From the NCBI RefSeq assembly GCF_000733945.1, contig NZ_JPOL01000002.1, positions 630,001 through 694,000 of the forward strand: 64,000 nucleotides of DNA. Reading direction: 5' to 3'. The first letter of the stretch is position 1. The number at the start of each line of letters is the position of its first letter. Source of the stretch: Flavimarina sp. Hel_I_48. Its GTDB lineage: Bacteria; Bacteroidota; Bacteroidia; Flavobacteriales; Flavobacteriaceae. The notes under the pieces are model-generated. The model was not told where the DNA came from. It saw nothing but the letters and a program-made list of their open reading frames with translations, and searched no databases. Both the position numbers and the translations under genes were made by a program. Shown here piece by piece: positions 17,438 to 27,605 of this stretch.

Positions 17438-17587
17438 GACGAAAAATATTTTCCGGACTCTGGTCTTCTTCATAAATCTCTAAAAAAGGCCTATAAAACA
17501 AAGGTTTTTAAGCCGTTTTCTGTGTTTTGAACATGAAAATAACGGTTTCGCTCTTACACTTTAATATTCCTTCGGAAATTAGTTATG

Positions 17588-17945
17588 TTATTTACTGTCA
17601 CGGTTTGGGAAGAGATTTTTCAGTATAATAAGCATCATACCAATCACATTTGCGGTAGAAGTTATCAGTAAAGCAATGAGTACCTCATCACTTAATTTAT
17701 AGTGCAGGTTGTTTCCTATAAGAATAGCACCACCGCAAGTAACCATAAGGTTATGATCATTGTAAAAGCGGTAGAAAGGTTTTCCCGCAACCTGGTTTCC
17801 CTGCGCTATAGCGTTCCTCCTGCGGGGTAAGTACCGCTTCATTCAGCCGTTTATCGTCTACTTTTCCCTCCGCATAATCCGCAGCCGAATATTTCGCTTT
17901 TAGGTCAGAATTAGGTAATTTATTGAGCAATTCTTCACTAGACAT
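17588..17945 (-). pseudogene. Frameshifted membrane-protein gene paired with Panacea gene
   Basis: Two overlapping frames read as one protein. The first, from the ATG at 17945, gives MSSEELLNKLPNSDLKAKYS and continues through LTPQEER. The second, one base further on, continues with NAIAQGNQVAGKPFYRFYND and ends at 17588. Skipping one base near 17810-17825 joins them into a protein of about 119 residues: a soluble N-terminus, then a hydrophobic segment (LIALLITSTANVIGMMLIIL) close to the C-terminus. The ATG lies 1 base after the Panacea stop, the spacing of a two-gene operon. It is either a decayed gene, a programmed +1 frameshift, or a sequence error. I cannot assign a family. Confidence 0.6.
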
Positions 17946-17946
17946 A

Positions 17947-18399
17947 TCAATCCACTAATCTAAGTTTATAGTGCCTTAAGATTTCCTCGTTCGGTATTTC
18001 TGAATCCCGCGTATCCTCTTTGTAGATTTTTTGCCAGGACGTGTCATTGGCGTGGGTTATGGCGCTAAGTTCAATACCATTGTAACTACCGTACATATCC
18101 CAGATACGCTCCAGAAACTCTGCATCATCTTTAGAGATCGTTTCTTCCCTGTCATAAGGCAGGGGGTCTGAAATCTCGATCTTTCCCTTCAATTTGATAT
18201 TATCAAATAAAGAAGGAAAAACAGGACCGTATTTCCATGCCTGTATTCTCTCGTCAACCAACTTTTCTCCGTCAGTTAACGTCAGGTACCAACTGTGGGC
18301 AAAGTAAACCAACTTGATAAGTTTTATGGGAGTAAGCTTACCAAATTTTGCCTTTTCCTTAATATAGTAATTTGCTATCGTCGTGGGACTATACGCCAT
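17947..18399 (-). CDS. Panacea domain (DUF4065, SocA-like) protein, probable antitoxin
   Basis: A 150-residue helical protein with the hallmark start of the Panacea/DUF4065 family: IANYYIKEKAKFGKLTPIKL, IKLVYFAHSWYL and the WKYGPVFPSL motif, then LSAITHANDTSWQKIY. Panacea proteins are known as promiscuous antitoxins (panAT modules) paired with many unrelated toxins, including membrane-active ones; some members act as proteolytic adaptors (SocA). The gene 1 base downstream encodes a frameshifted membrane protein, the natural candidate for its toxin. A GC-rich dyad lies 21 bases upstream. Confidence 0.85.
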   Translation of the reverse strand: MAYSPTTIANYYIKEKAKFGKLTPIKLIKLVYFAHSWYLTLTDGEKLVDERIQAWKYGPVFPSLFDNIKLKGKIEISDPLPYDREETISKDDAEFLERIWDMYGSYNGIELSAITHANDTSWQKIYKEDTRDSEIPNEEILRHYKLRLVD

Positions 18400-18420
18400 A
18401 TATTAAAGTTAAGAACCCTT

Positions 18421-18433
18421 CGCGCTTTGCGCG
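18421..18433. promoter_or_regulatory. GC-rich dyad upstream of the Panacea gene
   Basis: CGCGC-TTT-GCGCG, a perfect 5-bp inverted repeat in an otherwise A+T-rich leader, centred about 28 bases upstream of the start codon. On the minus strand a near-consensus -7 box TATATTTA (18446-18453) lies just upstream of it, so the dyad would overlap the transcription start. The position fits autoregulation, as is common in toxin-antitoxin units. Confidence 0.45.
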
Positions 18434-18622
18434 ATTTCTAATATATAAATATACTGAAAATTTAAATAAAAAGGCCGTAATGTTTTAATACACAGCTACC
18501 TTAACCGGGAACGAATAAACCTGTTGAATTATACTTGAGTTTTTGTCCATGTCGCCAGCCTAATATCGCACTTCTTATAATCATTAAAGTCTAAAACAAC
18601 CTATTCTATGGCAAATTATTCC

Positions 18623-18733
18623 ACTCTTTACTCTCTATTCTTTGCTTTTTGCTCTTTGCTCTTTACTCTATATTCTTTACTCTTTGCTCTTTACTCTATA
18701 TTCTTTACTCTTTGCTCTTTACTCTTTACTCTT
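18623..18733. repeat. Degenerate heptamer tract at the 3' side of ligA
   Basis: About 110 bases of the plus strand are built from 7-base units of the form CTTTACT or CTTTGCT with TATATTC-like variants. A 28-base block (four heptamers) at 18661-18688 is repeated exactly at 18689-18716. The tract is almost purely pyrimidine on one strand and ends 7 bases before the ligA stop. The remainder of the 18400-18740 gap holds only the Panacea upstream region. Confidence 0.85.
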
Positions 18734-18740
18734 AATTCCC

Positions 18741-20854
<2,114 letters not shown>

Positions 20855-20970
20855 AAAACTTGTTCTTTATAAGAGAGAAATTAAATTATAAATACTTAAA
20901 GTTCTATGTTCGTCATTATATTTTTTGAAATTGGAAACAACATTTATTTAAATAGAAATCCAGTGTTTTA

Positions 20971-21010
20971 CCCCTCCGCCTTCGGCACCTCCCCTTGAAA
21001 AAAGGGGAGG
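20971..21010. repeat. GC-rich hairpin after the LOG gene
   Basis: CCTCCCCTT (20988-20996) pairs with AAGGGGAGG (21002-21010), a perfect 9-bp stem with a 5-base loop, preceded by CCGCCTTCGG, a second small hairpin. It lies 24 bases past the stop of the LOG gene and could end transcription, though no T-run follows. Confidence 0.6.
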
Positions 21011-21034
21011 AACTTCTCCTGAGTAAAAATAATT

Positions 21035-21625
21035 TTATGTTTGTTCCAGTTTTAACCATTTTGCCTCAATGGTAGGCTCAAACGTTTCCATTTTGTGCAG
21101 TAGCGACTCTATATCTTCATCTACAATGAGCAGCTCCATATTTGCTGTTTTGAGAAATCCCTGGCGTACCATTTCTTTGAGCAGGGCGATCAGGTGGTCA
21201 TAAAAACCGCTGGTATTGAGCAGGCCAATGGGTTTATGGTGCAGTCCCAATTGTGACCAGGTGATGATTTCAAAAAGTTCTTCCAGGGTACCAAAACCTC
21301 CCGGCAACGCGATAAACGCATCGCTCCTTTCCTGCATGAGCATTTTACGGTCGTGCATGTTCTTTGTCGTGATCAGCTCATCGAGACCCAGATGAACAAT
21401 TTCTTTTAGTTTTAAAAACTCTGGGATGATCCCCACAACCTTCCCTCCATTTTCAAGCGAAGCATGGGCGACTTTACCCATAATCCCTATTTTTGAAGCA
21501 CCATAAACCAGGGTTATTTTTCGTTTGGCAAGTGTTTTTCCCAGTTGGGTGGCTTGTTCAATGATTGCGGCATCTTTGCCTTCGCTGCTTCCGCAGAACA
21601 CACAAATGGACTCAATTTTGTTCAT
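21035..21625 (-). CDS. LOG family (TIGR00730) Rossmann-fold protein
   Basis: Member of the LOG family, whose studied members cleave nucleoside 5'-monophosphates (cytokinin riboside monophosphates or AMP) to free base and ribose 5-phosphate. The signature PGGFGTLEELFEIITW is at about 108-123, with CVFCGSSEG at the N-terminus and the MHDRKMLM segment. The 196-residue length is typical. Its start overlaps the prmC stop by 4 bases. The physiological substrate here is unknown. Confidence 0.9.
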   Translation of the reverse strand: MNKIESICVFCGSSEGKDAAIIEQATQLGKTLAKRKITLVYGASKIGIMGKVAHASLENGGKVVGIIPEFLKLKEIVHLGLDELITTKNMHDRKMLMQERSDAFIALPGGFGTLEELFEIITWSQLGLHHKPIGLLNTSGFYDHLIALLKEMVRQGFLKTANMELLIVDEDIESLLHKMETFEPTIEAKWLKLEQT

Positions 21626-22500
21626 GGTTTTGTAGCTTTTAACATTCTGGCTTTGCCAAATATATCGTTACGTAAAATTATCTCTTTATAACCAAAACCC
21701 GCAACCAGATCGCGGGTTTCCGCTTCAAGATACTCATTGATCTCAAAATAAAGGCAGCCGCCTTTTACTAAATTTTGCATTCCCAGCGCCGCTATTTTTC
21801 GATAAAAAACCAGCGCGTCATCATCAGCCACAAAAAGCGCTGATGCCGGCTCGTGGTTCAAAACATTGGGCTGTAGTTCTACTTTTTCAAGCGCGCGCAC
21901 GTAGGGCGGATTGGAAATAATCACATCATACTGTTGCGGGAGGGATTCACACTTTAAAATATCCTGCTGTAAAAATGCTACTGAAACTTCACTGAGGAGC
22001 GCGTTTTTTTTAGCCGTTTCCAGGGCTTTTTCAGAGAAATCAAGACCAAAAACCTGTGCTTTTTCAAGCTTTTTTGCAAGCGAGATGGCGATACAACCGG
22101 AGCCTGTACCTATATCCAGTATTTTTGGCCTTTTAGTATTTATATCACTTTCTGCAGAAATAGCTTTTTTTTTTAAATCGCTGAGCACCCAGTCCACTAG
22201 TTCTTCGGTTTCCGGGCGTGGGATCAGCACGTCACTATTTACCAGAAATGGAAGTCCATAAAACTCGGTTTCCCCCAGGATATATTGCAAAGGTTCGTGC
22301 TGCAACAGGCGTTTTAATGCCATTTGTAACCGATTTTCCTCACTTTTGGTCAGTTTTTTATCAGGATTTAAAGTCACCTCTATGCGTGTCATGCCCAGAT
22401 AAGCTTCGGCAAGGCGCTGAAAGAACGTCTGAATTTCCATTGCGGGATAGGCAGATTTTAATTCTGAACTAAAATATTCCCGGAAAGCTTTAACCGTCAT
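21622..22500 (-). CDS. prmC: Release factor glutamine methyltransferase PrmC
   Basis: Methylates the GGQ glutamine of peptide chain release factors. The helical N-terminal domain is followed by a Rossmann methyltransferase domain: IPRPETEELVDW (93-104), the SAM-binding ILDIGTGSGCIAI (127-139) and the catalytic NPPY (197-200). The 292-residue length is normal. It overlaps the acetyltransferase gene by 11 bases and the LOG gene by 4, so the three form one translationally coupled unit. Confidence 0.95.
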   Translation of the reverse strand: MTVKAFREYFSSELKSAYPAMEIQTFFQRLAEAYLGMTRIEVTLNPDKKLTKSEENRLQMALKRLLQHEPLQYILGETEFYGLPFLVNSDVLIPRPETEELVDWVLSDLKKKAISAESDINTKRPKILDIGTGSGCIAISLAKKLEKAQVFGLDFSEKALETAKKNALLSEVSVAFLQQDILKCESLPQQYDVIISNPPYVRALEKVELQPNVLNHEPASALFVADDDALVFYRKIAALGMQNLVKGGCLYFEINEYLEAETRDLVAGFGYKEIILRNDIFGKARMLKATKP

Positions 22501-22984
22501 GTTCTTCCTTTAAATCTTTCAACATGTGCACGGGACAGGCACAGTGACCGGTATTGCCCATGGGACCGTCAATGTAGTAAAATCCGGATTTTTTATAAAG
22601 GTTTTGCGCGCCTTCCATATTCGGCATGGTTTCAATATAAACCCGCTCAAAACCCTGTTTTTTGGCAAAATCAAGACATATTTGCATCAATTGTTTTCCG
22701 TAGCCTTTGCCCCGTATTTCGGCAAGCGCGTACATTTTTTGGAGTTCGCAGACCGGTCCATCATAGTTGGCCAGCTGCGCGATTCCCGCACCGCCCAGCA
22801 GTTTTCCATTTTCTTCGATCACAAAATATTCGGCTCTCGGCTCATCGTAGGTTTCATAGAGCATATCAAGCGCTTTGTCTGCATAAGCGGTGCCTACTTT
22901 AGGCACGCCCATCTCGATCAGCACTTCGCGGAGCACACGGGCCATCGTGGCGTTGTCTTCTTTCTTTATGGGTCTAATGGTCAT
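22490..22984 (-). CDS. GNAT family N-acetyltransferase
   Basis: A 164-residue acetyl-CoA-dependent transferase. It starts TIRPIKKEDNATMARVLRE and has the acetyl-CoA loop in LAEIRGKGYGKQLMQICLDF (motif A), then IETMPNMEGAQNLYKKSGF (motif B). Substrate unknown. First gene of the unit with prmC and the LOG gene, divergent from ribD with a 76-base gap. Confidence 0.88.
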   Translation of the reverse strand: MTIRPIKKEDNATMARVLREVLIEMGVPKVGTAYADKALDMLYETYDEPRAEYFVIEENGKLLGGAGIAQLANYDGPVCELQKMYALAEIRGKGYGKQLMQICLDFAKKQGFERVYIETMPNMEGAQNLYKKSGFYYIDGPMGNTGHCACPVHMLKDLKEEHDG

Positions 22985-23060
22985 ATCTGAGTAAATTTAA
23001 ACGTTCTTAAAGCAACTTTTAAAGGATGCGTACGCCATCATTTTTACTTATTTTTGAGAC

Positions 23061-24125
23061 GTGAAGATACATGAAAAATATATGGATCGCTGCCTGCAAC
23101 TGGCTAAGAATGGCTTTCCGGCGGCGATGCCCAACCCATCTGTGGGCGCGGTGCTTGTGGTTGATGGTGTTATAATAGGTGAAGGTTTTACCAGCCCCTA
23201 TGGCGGCCCTCACGCGGAAGTAAATGCGATTAATGCGGTACGCGATGCGCGCCTGCTGAAAAAGGCAACGTTATATGTAAGTCTTGAACCCTGCAGCCAT
23301 TATGGGAAAACCCCACCCTGTAGCGATCTTATCATTGCTAAAAATATTCCGAAAATTGTAATTGGCACCATTGATCCCTTTGCAAAAGTCGCCGGTCGCG
23401 GTATTCAAAAATTGCTTGAGGCCGGGCGCGAAGTTATGGTGGGCGTTCTGGAAGACGAATGTCAAAAAATAAATAAACGCTTTTTTACCTTTCACGAGAA
23501 AAAAAGACCTTTTATCATCTTAAAATGGGCGCAGACCATAGATGGTTTTATCGCTCCAGATCCTGAAACCCGGGATAAAAAAGAACCGGTGTGGATCACA
23601 AATACCCATTCCCGCCAACGTGTGCACCAACTTCGGGCAGCAGAACAGGCCATACTGGTGGGAACAAACACGGTTTTACAGGACAATCCCAGCCTAACCG
23701 TTAGAGACTGGAAAGGCAACAATCCCGTGCGGATCATTATTGACCGAAACGGTAAAATACCCGCCGATTTTTCAGTTATGGATGGCGAAGTAAAAACGCT
23801 CATTTTTACCGAAAAACAGCAAGAAAACAGTCAAAATCCCGAGTTTATTACGGTAGATTTTAATGGAAACGTACCCCAACAAATTTGCAATAGCCTCTTT
23901 AAACGCGATATACAATCGCTAATCGTAGAAGGTGGAGCCGCAACCTTGCAACATTTTATCGACCTGAAATTATGGGATGAAGCGTGGGTTTTTACAGGGA
24001 ATAACCAGTTTCAAAAAGGTATAAAATCGCCTGTTTTTCAGGGCAAATTAACCGAAAAACAGGCGATTTTAGAGGATATTCTACATATTTACGAGCCGCT
24101 TGTCGAAGCAGTCGCAAATGACTAA
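23061..24125 (+). CDS. ribD: Riboflavin biosynthesis deaminase/reductase RibD
   Basis: Two successive steps of riboflavin synthesis: deamination of the pyrimidine intermediate, then NADPH-dependent reduction of the ribosyl chain. The deaminase zinc site is HAE at 51-53, with C78 and C87 in PCSHYGKTPPC. The reductase part starts near residue 150 (RPFIILKWAQTIDGFIA) and includes LVGTNTVLQDNPSLTVR and VEGGAATLQHF. The start is probably the GTG at 23061, because family members extend several residues upstream of the ATG at 23082. A TATTTTTG sequence at 23049-23056 resembles a -7 box and would make the message nearly leaderless. It converges on and overlaps the next gene by 4 bases. Confidence 0.94.
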   Translation: MKIHEKYMDRCLQLAKNGFPAAMPNPSVGAVLVVDGVIIGEGFTSPYGGPHAEVNAINAVRDARLLKKATLYVSLEPCSHYGKTPPCSDLIIAKNIPKIVIGTIDPFAKVAGRGIQKLLEAGREVMVGVLEDECQKINKRFFTFHEKKRPFIILKWAQTIDGFIAPDPETRDKKEPVWITNTHSRQRVHQLRAAEQAILVGTNTVLQDNPSLTVRDWKGNNPVRIIIDRNGKIPADFSVMDGEVKTLIFTEKQQENSQNPEFITVDFNGNVPQQICNSLFKRDIQSLIVEGGAATLQHFIDLKLWDEAWVFTGNNQFQKGIKSPVFQGKLTEKQAILEDILHIYEPLVEAVAND

Positions 24126-25078
24126 TCCGAAGAACTGCTGGCGTCGTCTAAGCGATCGAGTTGATCCTTATTCAGATCAATTTTTACGGCCCGGTAAAAT
24201 GCTTCCAGATGTTCGGGCTTGGTAGCGCTGGCTATGGGTGCGGTGATTCCCGGTTGCGCCATCGTCCAGGCTATCGCAACGGCAGCCTGCGAGGAATTAT
24301 GCTCTTGAGCTATATCTTTTAATGTATTGAGAACCTGTTCCCCTTTTTTATTGAAGAACTTACTCACATGTTTCTCACGTGCCCTTCCCTCAGAATCTTC
24401 TTTCGCATCGTATTTTCCGGTAAGGAAACCGCTGCCCAGTGTAAAGTAACTGGTTACAGAAATGTCATTTTCAATACAAAAATCACGAACTGCACCTTCA
24501 AAACCATCGCGTCGCATCAGGTTATATTCTGGCTGATAAACCTCGTAGCGCGGTATATTTTTAGTTTTTGAATGTTCAAGGGATTCCATCAATTCCGCAA
24601 GCGGAAAGTTGGATGCACCTATATAACGTACTTTTCCGTCGTTTACCAGTTGGTTATAGGTTGCCAGCGTTTCTTTGATAGGCGTATCATCGTCATGTTT
24701 ATGGCTAAAATAAACATCCACGTAATCTGTTTGCAGGCGCTGCAGGCTCTGATCCATCTGTTTTTTTATATGCTCTGCGGAAAGTTCTACGTGACCCTGT
24801 CCCATATCCATTCCCACTTTTGTGGCAATAATCATTTTATCGCGGTTGCCGCGTTCTTTCATCCATTGACCTATCACCGTTTCACTTTCCCCGCCTTCAT
24901 GGCCCTCAACCCAGCGTGAATATACATTTGCGGTGTCAATATAGTTGAAGCCTTTTTCCAAAAGCTCATCAAGAAGCCTAAAAGACATCTTTTTATCTGC
25001 CGTCCACCCAAAAACATTTCCACCAAAGGCAATGGGGGGAATCTCCAGTGAGGTCCTGCCCAGTTTTTTTAAATTCAT
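24122..25078 (-). CDS. Aldo/keto reductase
   Basis: NAD(P)H-dependent oxidoreductase with a TIM barrel. The catalytic tetrad is visible: D and Y in FNYIDTANVYSRW, K in IIATKVGMDMGQ, H in YFSHKHDDDTP. The cofactor-binding C-terminus has TAPIASATKPEHLEA. The 318-residue length is typical of AKR families 11-13. Substrate unknown. It is tail-to-tail with ribD with a 4-base overlap. Confidence 0.92.
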   Translation of the reverse strand: MNLKKLGRTSLEIPPIAFGGNVFGWTADKKMSFRLLDELLEKGFNYIDTANVYSRWVEGHEGGESETVIGQWMKERGNRDKMIIATKVGMDMGQGHVELSAEHIKKQMDQSLQRLQTDYVDVYFSHKHDDDTPIKETLATYNQLVNDGKVRYIGASNFPLAELMESLEHSKTKNIPRYEVYQPEYNLMRRDGFEGAVRDFCIENDISVTSYFTLGSGFLTGKYDAKEDSEGRAREKHVSKFFNKKGEQVLNTLKDIAQEHNSSQAAVAIAWTMAQPGITAPIASATKPEHLEAFYRAVKIDLNKDQLDRLDDASSSSD

Positions 25079-25222
25079 ATCATGTATTTTACCTCAAAAT
25101 TACAATGCCTGCACTACAAAATAGAAGGTTGAAAATTAAAGTCCTGTTAATATGCGGGCAGCATGTCATGGGCAAACAATATTCACGTATTTTAGTCGAC
25201 TAACTAACCGATACTTTTTACA

Positions 25223-25360
25223 ATGAAAAATCTTTTTAGGGCGCTGATCGCCGGCTGGGGAGCAAAAAAAATAGGCGGCGGCCGCTGTGGTTGCATAGGC
25301 ACCATTGTGGTTTTTGCAATTCTTTACTGGTTGCTAGGTTATGTATTCCAGGTATTTTAA
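25223..25360 (+). CDS. Small glycine-rich single-pass membrane protein (45 aa)
   Basis: An ATG at 25223 opens a 45-residue frame: MKNLFRALIAGWGAKKIGGG, then RCGCIGTIVVFAILYWLLGY and a short tail. The basic N-terminal third contains a GGG run and a CGC motif, followed by one strong membrane helix of about 18 residues. I do not recognise the family. It is judged real because of the ordered basic-then-hydrophobic pattern and because a second small membrane protein follows 33 bases later, with a terminator behind both. Confidence 0.6.
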   Translation: MKNLFRALIAGWGAKKIGGGRCGCIGTIVVFAILYWLLGYVFQVF

Positions 25361-25393
25361 ACCAGAATCCAGAACAATTTTACAACACAACTT

Positions 25394-25546
25394 ATGATTC
25401 AGGTTTCTCAAGACGTTCCAAATAACGCCAATAACGCACCCTTAGATTTTAGTGATCCAGCAGACGTGATCATTTTTATCGTTTTGCCCGTGCTCTTTAT
25501 CATCCTGTATTTTATATGGCGGAACAAAAAGAAGAAAAAACCCTGA
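25394..25546 (+). CDS. Small membrane protein with polylysine tail (50 aa)
   Basis: A 50-residue frame. The hydrophilic N-terminus (MIQVSQDVPNNANNAPLDFS) is followed by one membrane helix (VIIFIVLPVLFIILYFIW) and a strongly basic tail RNKKKKKP. By the positive-inside rule the tail is cytoplasmic. Similar short proteins are widespread in Flavobacteriia, to my recollection often with misleading names. Function unknown. It follows the other small membrane protein and ends 49 bases before a strong terminator. Confidence 0.65.
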   Translation: MIQVSQDVPNNANNAPLDFSDPADVIIFIVLPVLFIILYFIWRNKKKKKP

Positions 25547-25595
25547 TAACCTGCCGCCTGTGATCAAAATACAGCGTGCAATCCAGAATAATAAA

Positions 25596-25640
25596 AGCCA
25601 TTTTTGGTCAGAAATTGATCAAAAATGGCTCATTTTTTTA
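25596..25640 (+). terminator. Rho-independent terminator after the two small membrane genes
   Basis: AGCCATTTTTG (25596-25606) pairs with CAAAAATGGCT (25620-25630), an 11-bp perfect stem, followed within two bases by a run of seven T on the plus strand. Confidence 0.8.
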
Positions 25641-25661
25641 TATAAAATCCCTATTTAGTTT

Positions 25662-26381
25662 ATGAAAACAACAAAATCACTTTCCTGTAAAGCACTTATT
25701 TTTGATATGGATGGCACCATGGTTGACAATATGATGGTACATCACCGCGCCTGGCAGCAAAAGCTGAAAGAACTGGGACGTGATCTTACCTTAGACGAGG
25801 TAATGCGTGATATTCATGGGGTAAATGATGAGATTTTAAAGAGGCTTTTTGGCGATCGCTTTTCCGAAGGGGAAATGCAGGAAATTGCCAAAGATAAAGA
25901 AGCAACCTACCGTGAACTATACGCCGAAGATATTAAACTCGTTCCCGGCCTGGCAAGGTTTCTAAAAGAAGCTAAAGCCCTGGGAATCCCAATGGGAATA
26001 GGAACTGCAGCCCCCGCCGAAAATCTTGAATTTACGGTAAAAGCCCTTGACCTACAGGAGTATTTCAGTGTTTTTATTCATGCAGGCGATGTGAAAAAAG
26101 GAAAGCCAGATCCCGAGGTTTTTACAAAAGTTGCCGAAAAACTGAACGTAAAGATCGAAGATGCAATCATTTTTGAAGATAGTCCCACGGGCGCAAAAGC
26201 AGCAGAGAATGGAAAAGCAAAAAGCTTTGTTCTCACTTCCACACATCAAAAAAGTGATTTTGAAGGTATAAAAGCTATTGGTGGATTTCTGGAGGATTTT
26301 CGCAGTTTTAGCATCAAAAAAGGTGAAAAAACCGGGGATTTTGTGATTAGCTGCGCTCCAGATGCGCTACCAGCAGACTAA
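25662..26381 (+). CDS. HAD-superfamily phosphatase (beta-phosphoglucomutase-like)
   Basis: Haloacid dehalogenase hydrolase of subfamily IA. The nucleophile motif FDMDGTMVDN has D15 and D17. Motif II lies in GIGTAAP, motif III lysine in DVKKGKPDPEVF, motif IV in IIFEDSPTGAKAAENG. A helical cap lies at about residues 20-90. The closest known types are beta-phosphoglucomutase and 2-deoxyglucose-6-phosphatase, but no sugar-operon neighbour supports a specific substrate. The C-terminal extension (about 210-239) is unusual in length. Confidence 0.9.
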   Translation: MKTTKSLSCKALIFDMDGTMVDNMMVHHRAWQQKLKELGRDLTLDEVMRDIHGVNDEILKRLFGDRFSEGEMQEIAKDKEATYRELYAEDIKLVPGLARFLKEAKALGIPMGIGTAAPAENLEFTVKALDLQEYFSVFIHAGDVKKGKPDPEVFTKVAEKLNVKIEDAIIFEDSPTGAKAAENGKAKSFVLTSTHQKSDFEGIKAIGGFLEDFRSFSIKKGEKTGDFVISCAPDALPAD

Positions 26382-26415
26382 AAGGACCCCTTTTCTCAGA
26401 GTTTTTAGGAAATGT

Positions 26416-26423
26416 TATATTTG
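26416..26423 (+). promoter_or_regulatory. Candidate -7 box for the M28 peptidase gene
   Basis: TATATTTG matches TAnnTTTG. No TTG sits at the right distance upstream, so the match is partial. It would give a leader of about 55 bases. Confidence 0.4.
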
Positions 26424-26482
26424 GGCATTATATGTGTAGCCTTTTTGGAAATACCAATTACTTCAATAAATACGATTAAGAT

Positions 26483-27520
26483 ATGAAAACGCTTATGCTT
26501 TCTGCCACAATGGTGGCTTCAATGATGCTGACCAATTGTGGTTCTCAAATGACTGCTGATGACGCGGCAAAAAATGTGGATATGACCCAGGTTGATCCTG
26601 CGCCGTTCGCAGAAACGATTACTGCGGAAGAAACCAAAGAAATGCTTTACACCTACGCCTCTGATGAGTTTGAAGGCAGGGAAACCGGTGAGCCGGGTCA
26701 GAAAAAAGCAGTCAATTACATTCGTGATTTCTACAAAGAGCACGATATTCCATCAGCGATGGACTCTACCTACTTTCAGACCGTGCCGGCAACCTTTTTT
26801 AAAGAAGGAAGCGGAATCAAGGATTCTGAAAATGTAGCGGCTTTTATCAAAGGAAGTACAAAACCCAATGAATATGTTGTGATCTCAGCACACCTGGATC
26901 ATGTAGGCGTTAACGACGACGGGCAAATCAACAATGGAGCTGATGATGATGGTTCTGGTACGGTTGCCGTTATGGAAATCGCCGAAGCTTTTCAGGAAGC
27001 TGTAAAACAGGGTTACCGTCCACAGCGCAGTATTTTGTTCTTACATGTTACAGGGGAAGAAAAAGGACTTGTAGGTTCAAGATATTATGTTGAACATCCT
27101 ATTTTTTCACTGGATAGTACGGTGGTAGACCTTAACATTGATATGATAGGCCGTCAGGATGCAGAACACAGCGACGATGAAAACTATGTGTATTTGATAG
27201 GTTCAGACAAGCTGAGCCAGGGATTGCATGATCTTTCTGAAGCGACTAATGAAAAATACATGAACATGGATCTGGATTATACCTTTAACGATGAGAACGA
27301 TCCCAATCGTTTTTACTACCGTTCAGACCATTACAACTTCGCTAAAAACGGTGTTCCTATAATATTTTATTTCAATGGTGTGCACGAAGATTATCACAAA
27401 CCGGGGGATACTCCAGATAAAATCAACTATCCATTGCTTACAAAACGTGCCCAACTTGTATTTTACACCGCCTGGAACGTGGCGAATCAAGAAAAGCGTA
27501 TTTCCGCAGATAAAGAGTAA
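26483..27520 (+). CDS. M28 family metallopeptidase lipoprotein
   Basis: Exported zinc aminopeptidase-like enzyme. The signal peptide ends in a lipobox at C19 (MMLTNC), so it is lipid-anchored in the envelope. The co-catalytic zinc ligands lie in ISAHLDHVGV, NNGADDDGSGTVAVMEIAEAF, VTGEEKGLVGSRYY, LNIDMIGRQD and the final histidine in NGVHEDYHKPGDT. This is the complete M28 set. The EGRETGEPGQKKAVNYI segment before the catalytic core is typical. It is a single gene followed by a terminator. Confidence 0.94.
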   Translation: MKTLMLSATMVASMMLTNCGSQMTADDAAKNVDMTQVDPAPFAETITAEETKEMLYTYASDEFEGRETGEPGQKKAVNYIRDFYKEHDIPSAMDSTYFQTVPATFFKEGSGIKDSENVAAFIKGSTKPNEYVVISAHLDHVGVNDDGQINNGADDDGSGTVAVMEIAEAFQEAVKQGYRPQRSILFLHVTGEEKGLVGSRYYVEHPIFSLDSTVVDLNIDMIGRQDAEHSDDENYVYLIGSDKLSQGLHDLSEATNEKYMNMDLDYTFNDENDPNRFYYRSDHYNFAKNGVPIIFYFNGVHEDYHKPGDTPDKINYPLLTKRAQLVFYTAWNVANQEKRISADKE

Positions 27521-27540
27521 AACCGATTACTAAGTATTAA

Positions 27541-27578
27541 AACGAGGCCGTTATTTAACTAATGGCCTCGTTTTTTTT
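27541..27578 (+). terminator. Rho-independent terminator after the M28 peptidase
   Basis: AACGAGGCC (27541-27549) pairs with GGCCTCGTT (27564-27572), and the stem runs into eight T residues on the plus strand. It separates the peptidase from the convergent dipeptidase operon. Confidence 0.85.
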
Positions 27579-27605
27579 GTAATTAGTTGGATTGATCCAA
27601 AATTC

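Noticed and set aside
21035..22984. Cytokinin or defence role for the LOG-prmC-acetyltransferase unit
   Set aside because: All three are common housekeeping-type genes; their coupling alone does not support a special system.
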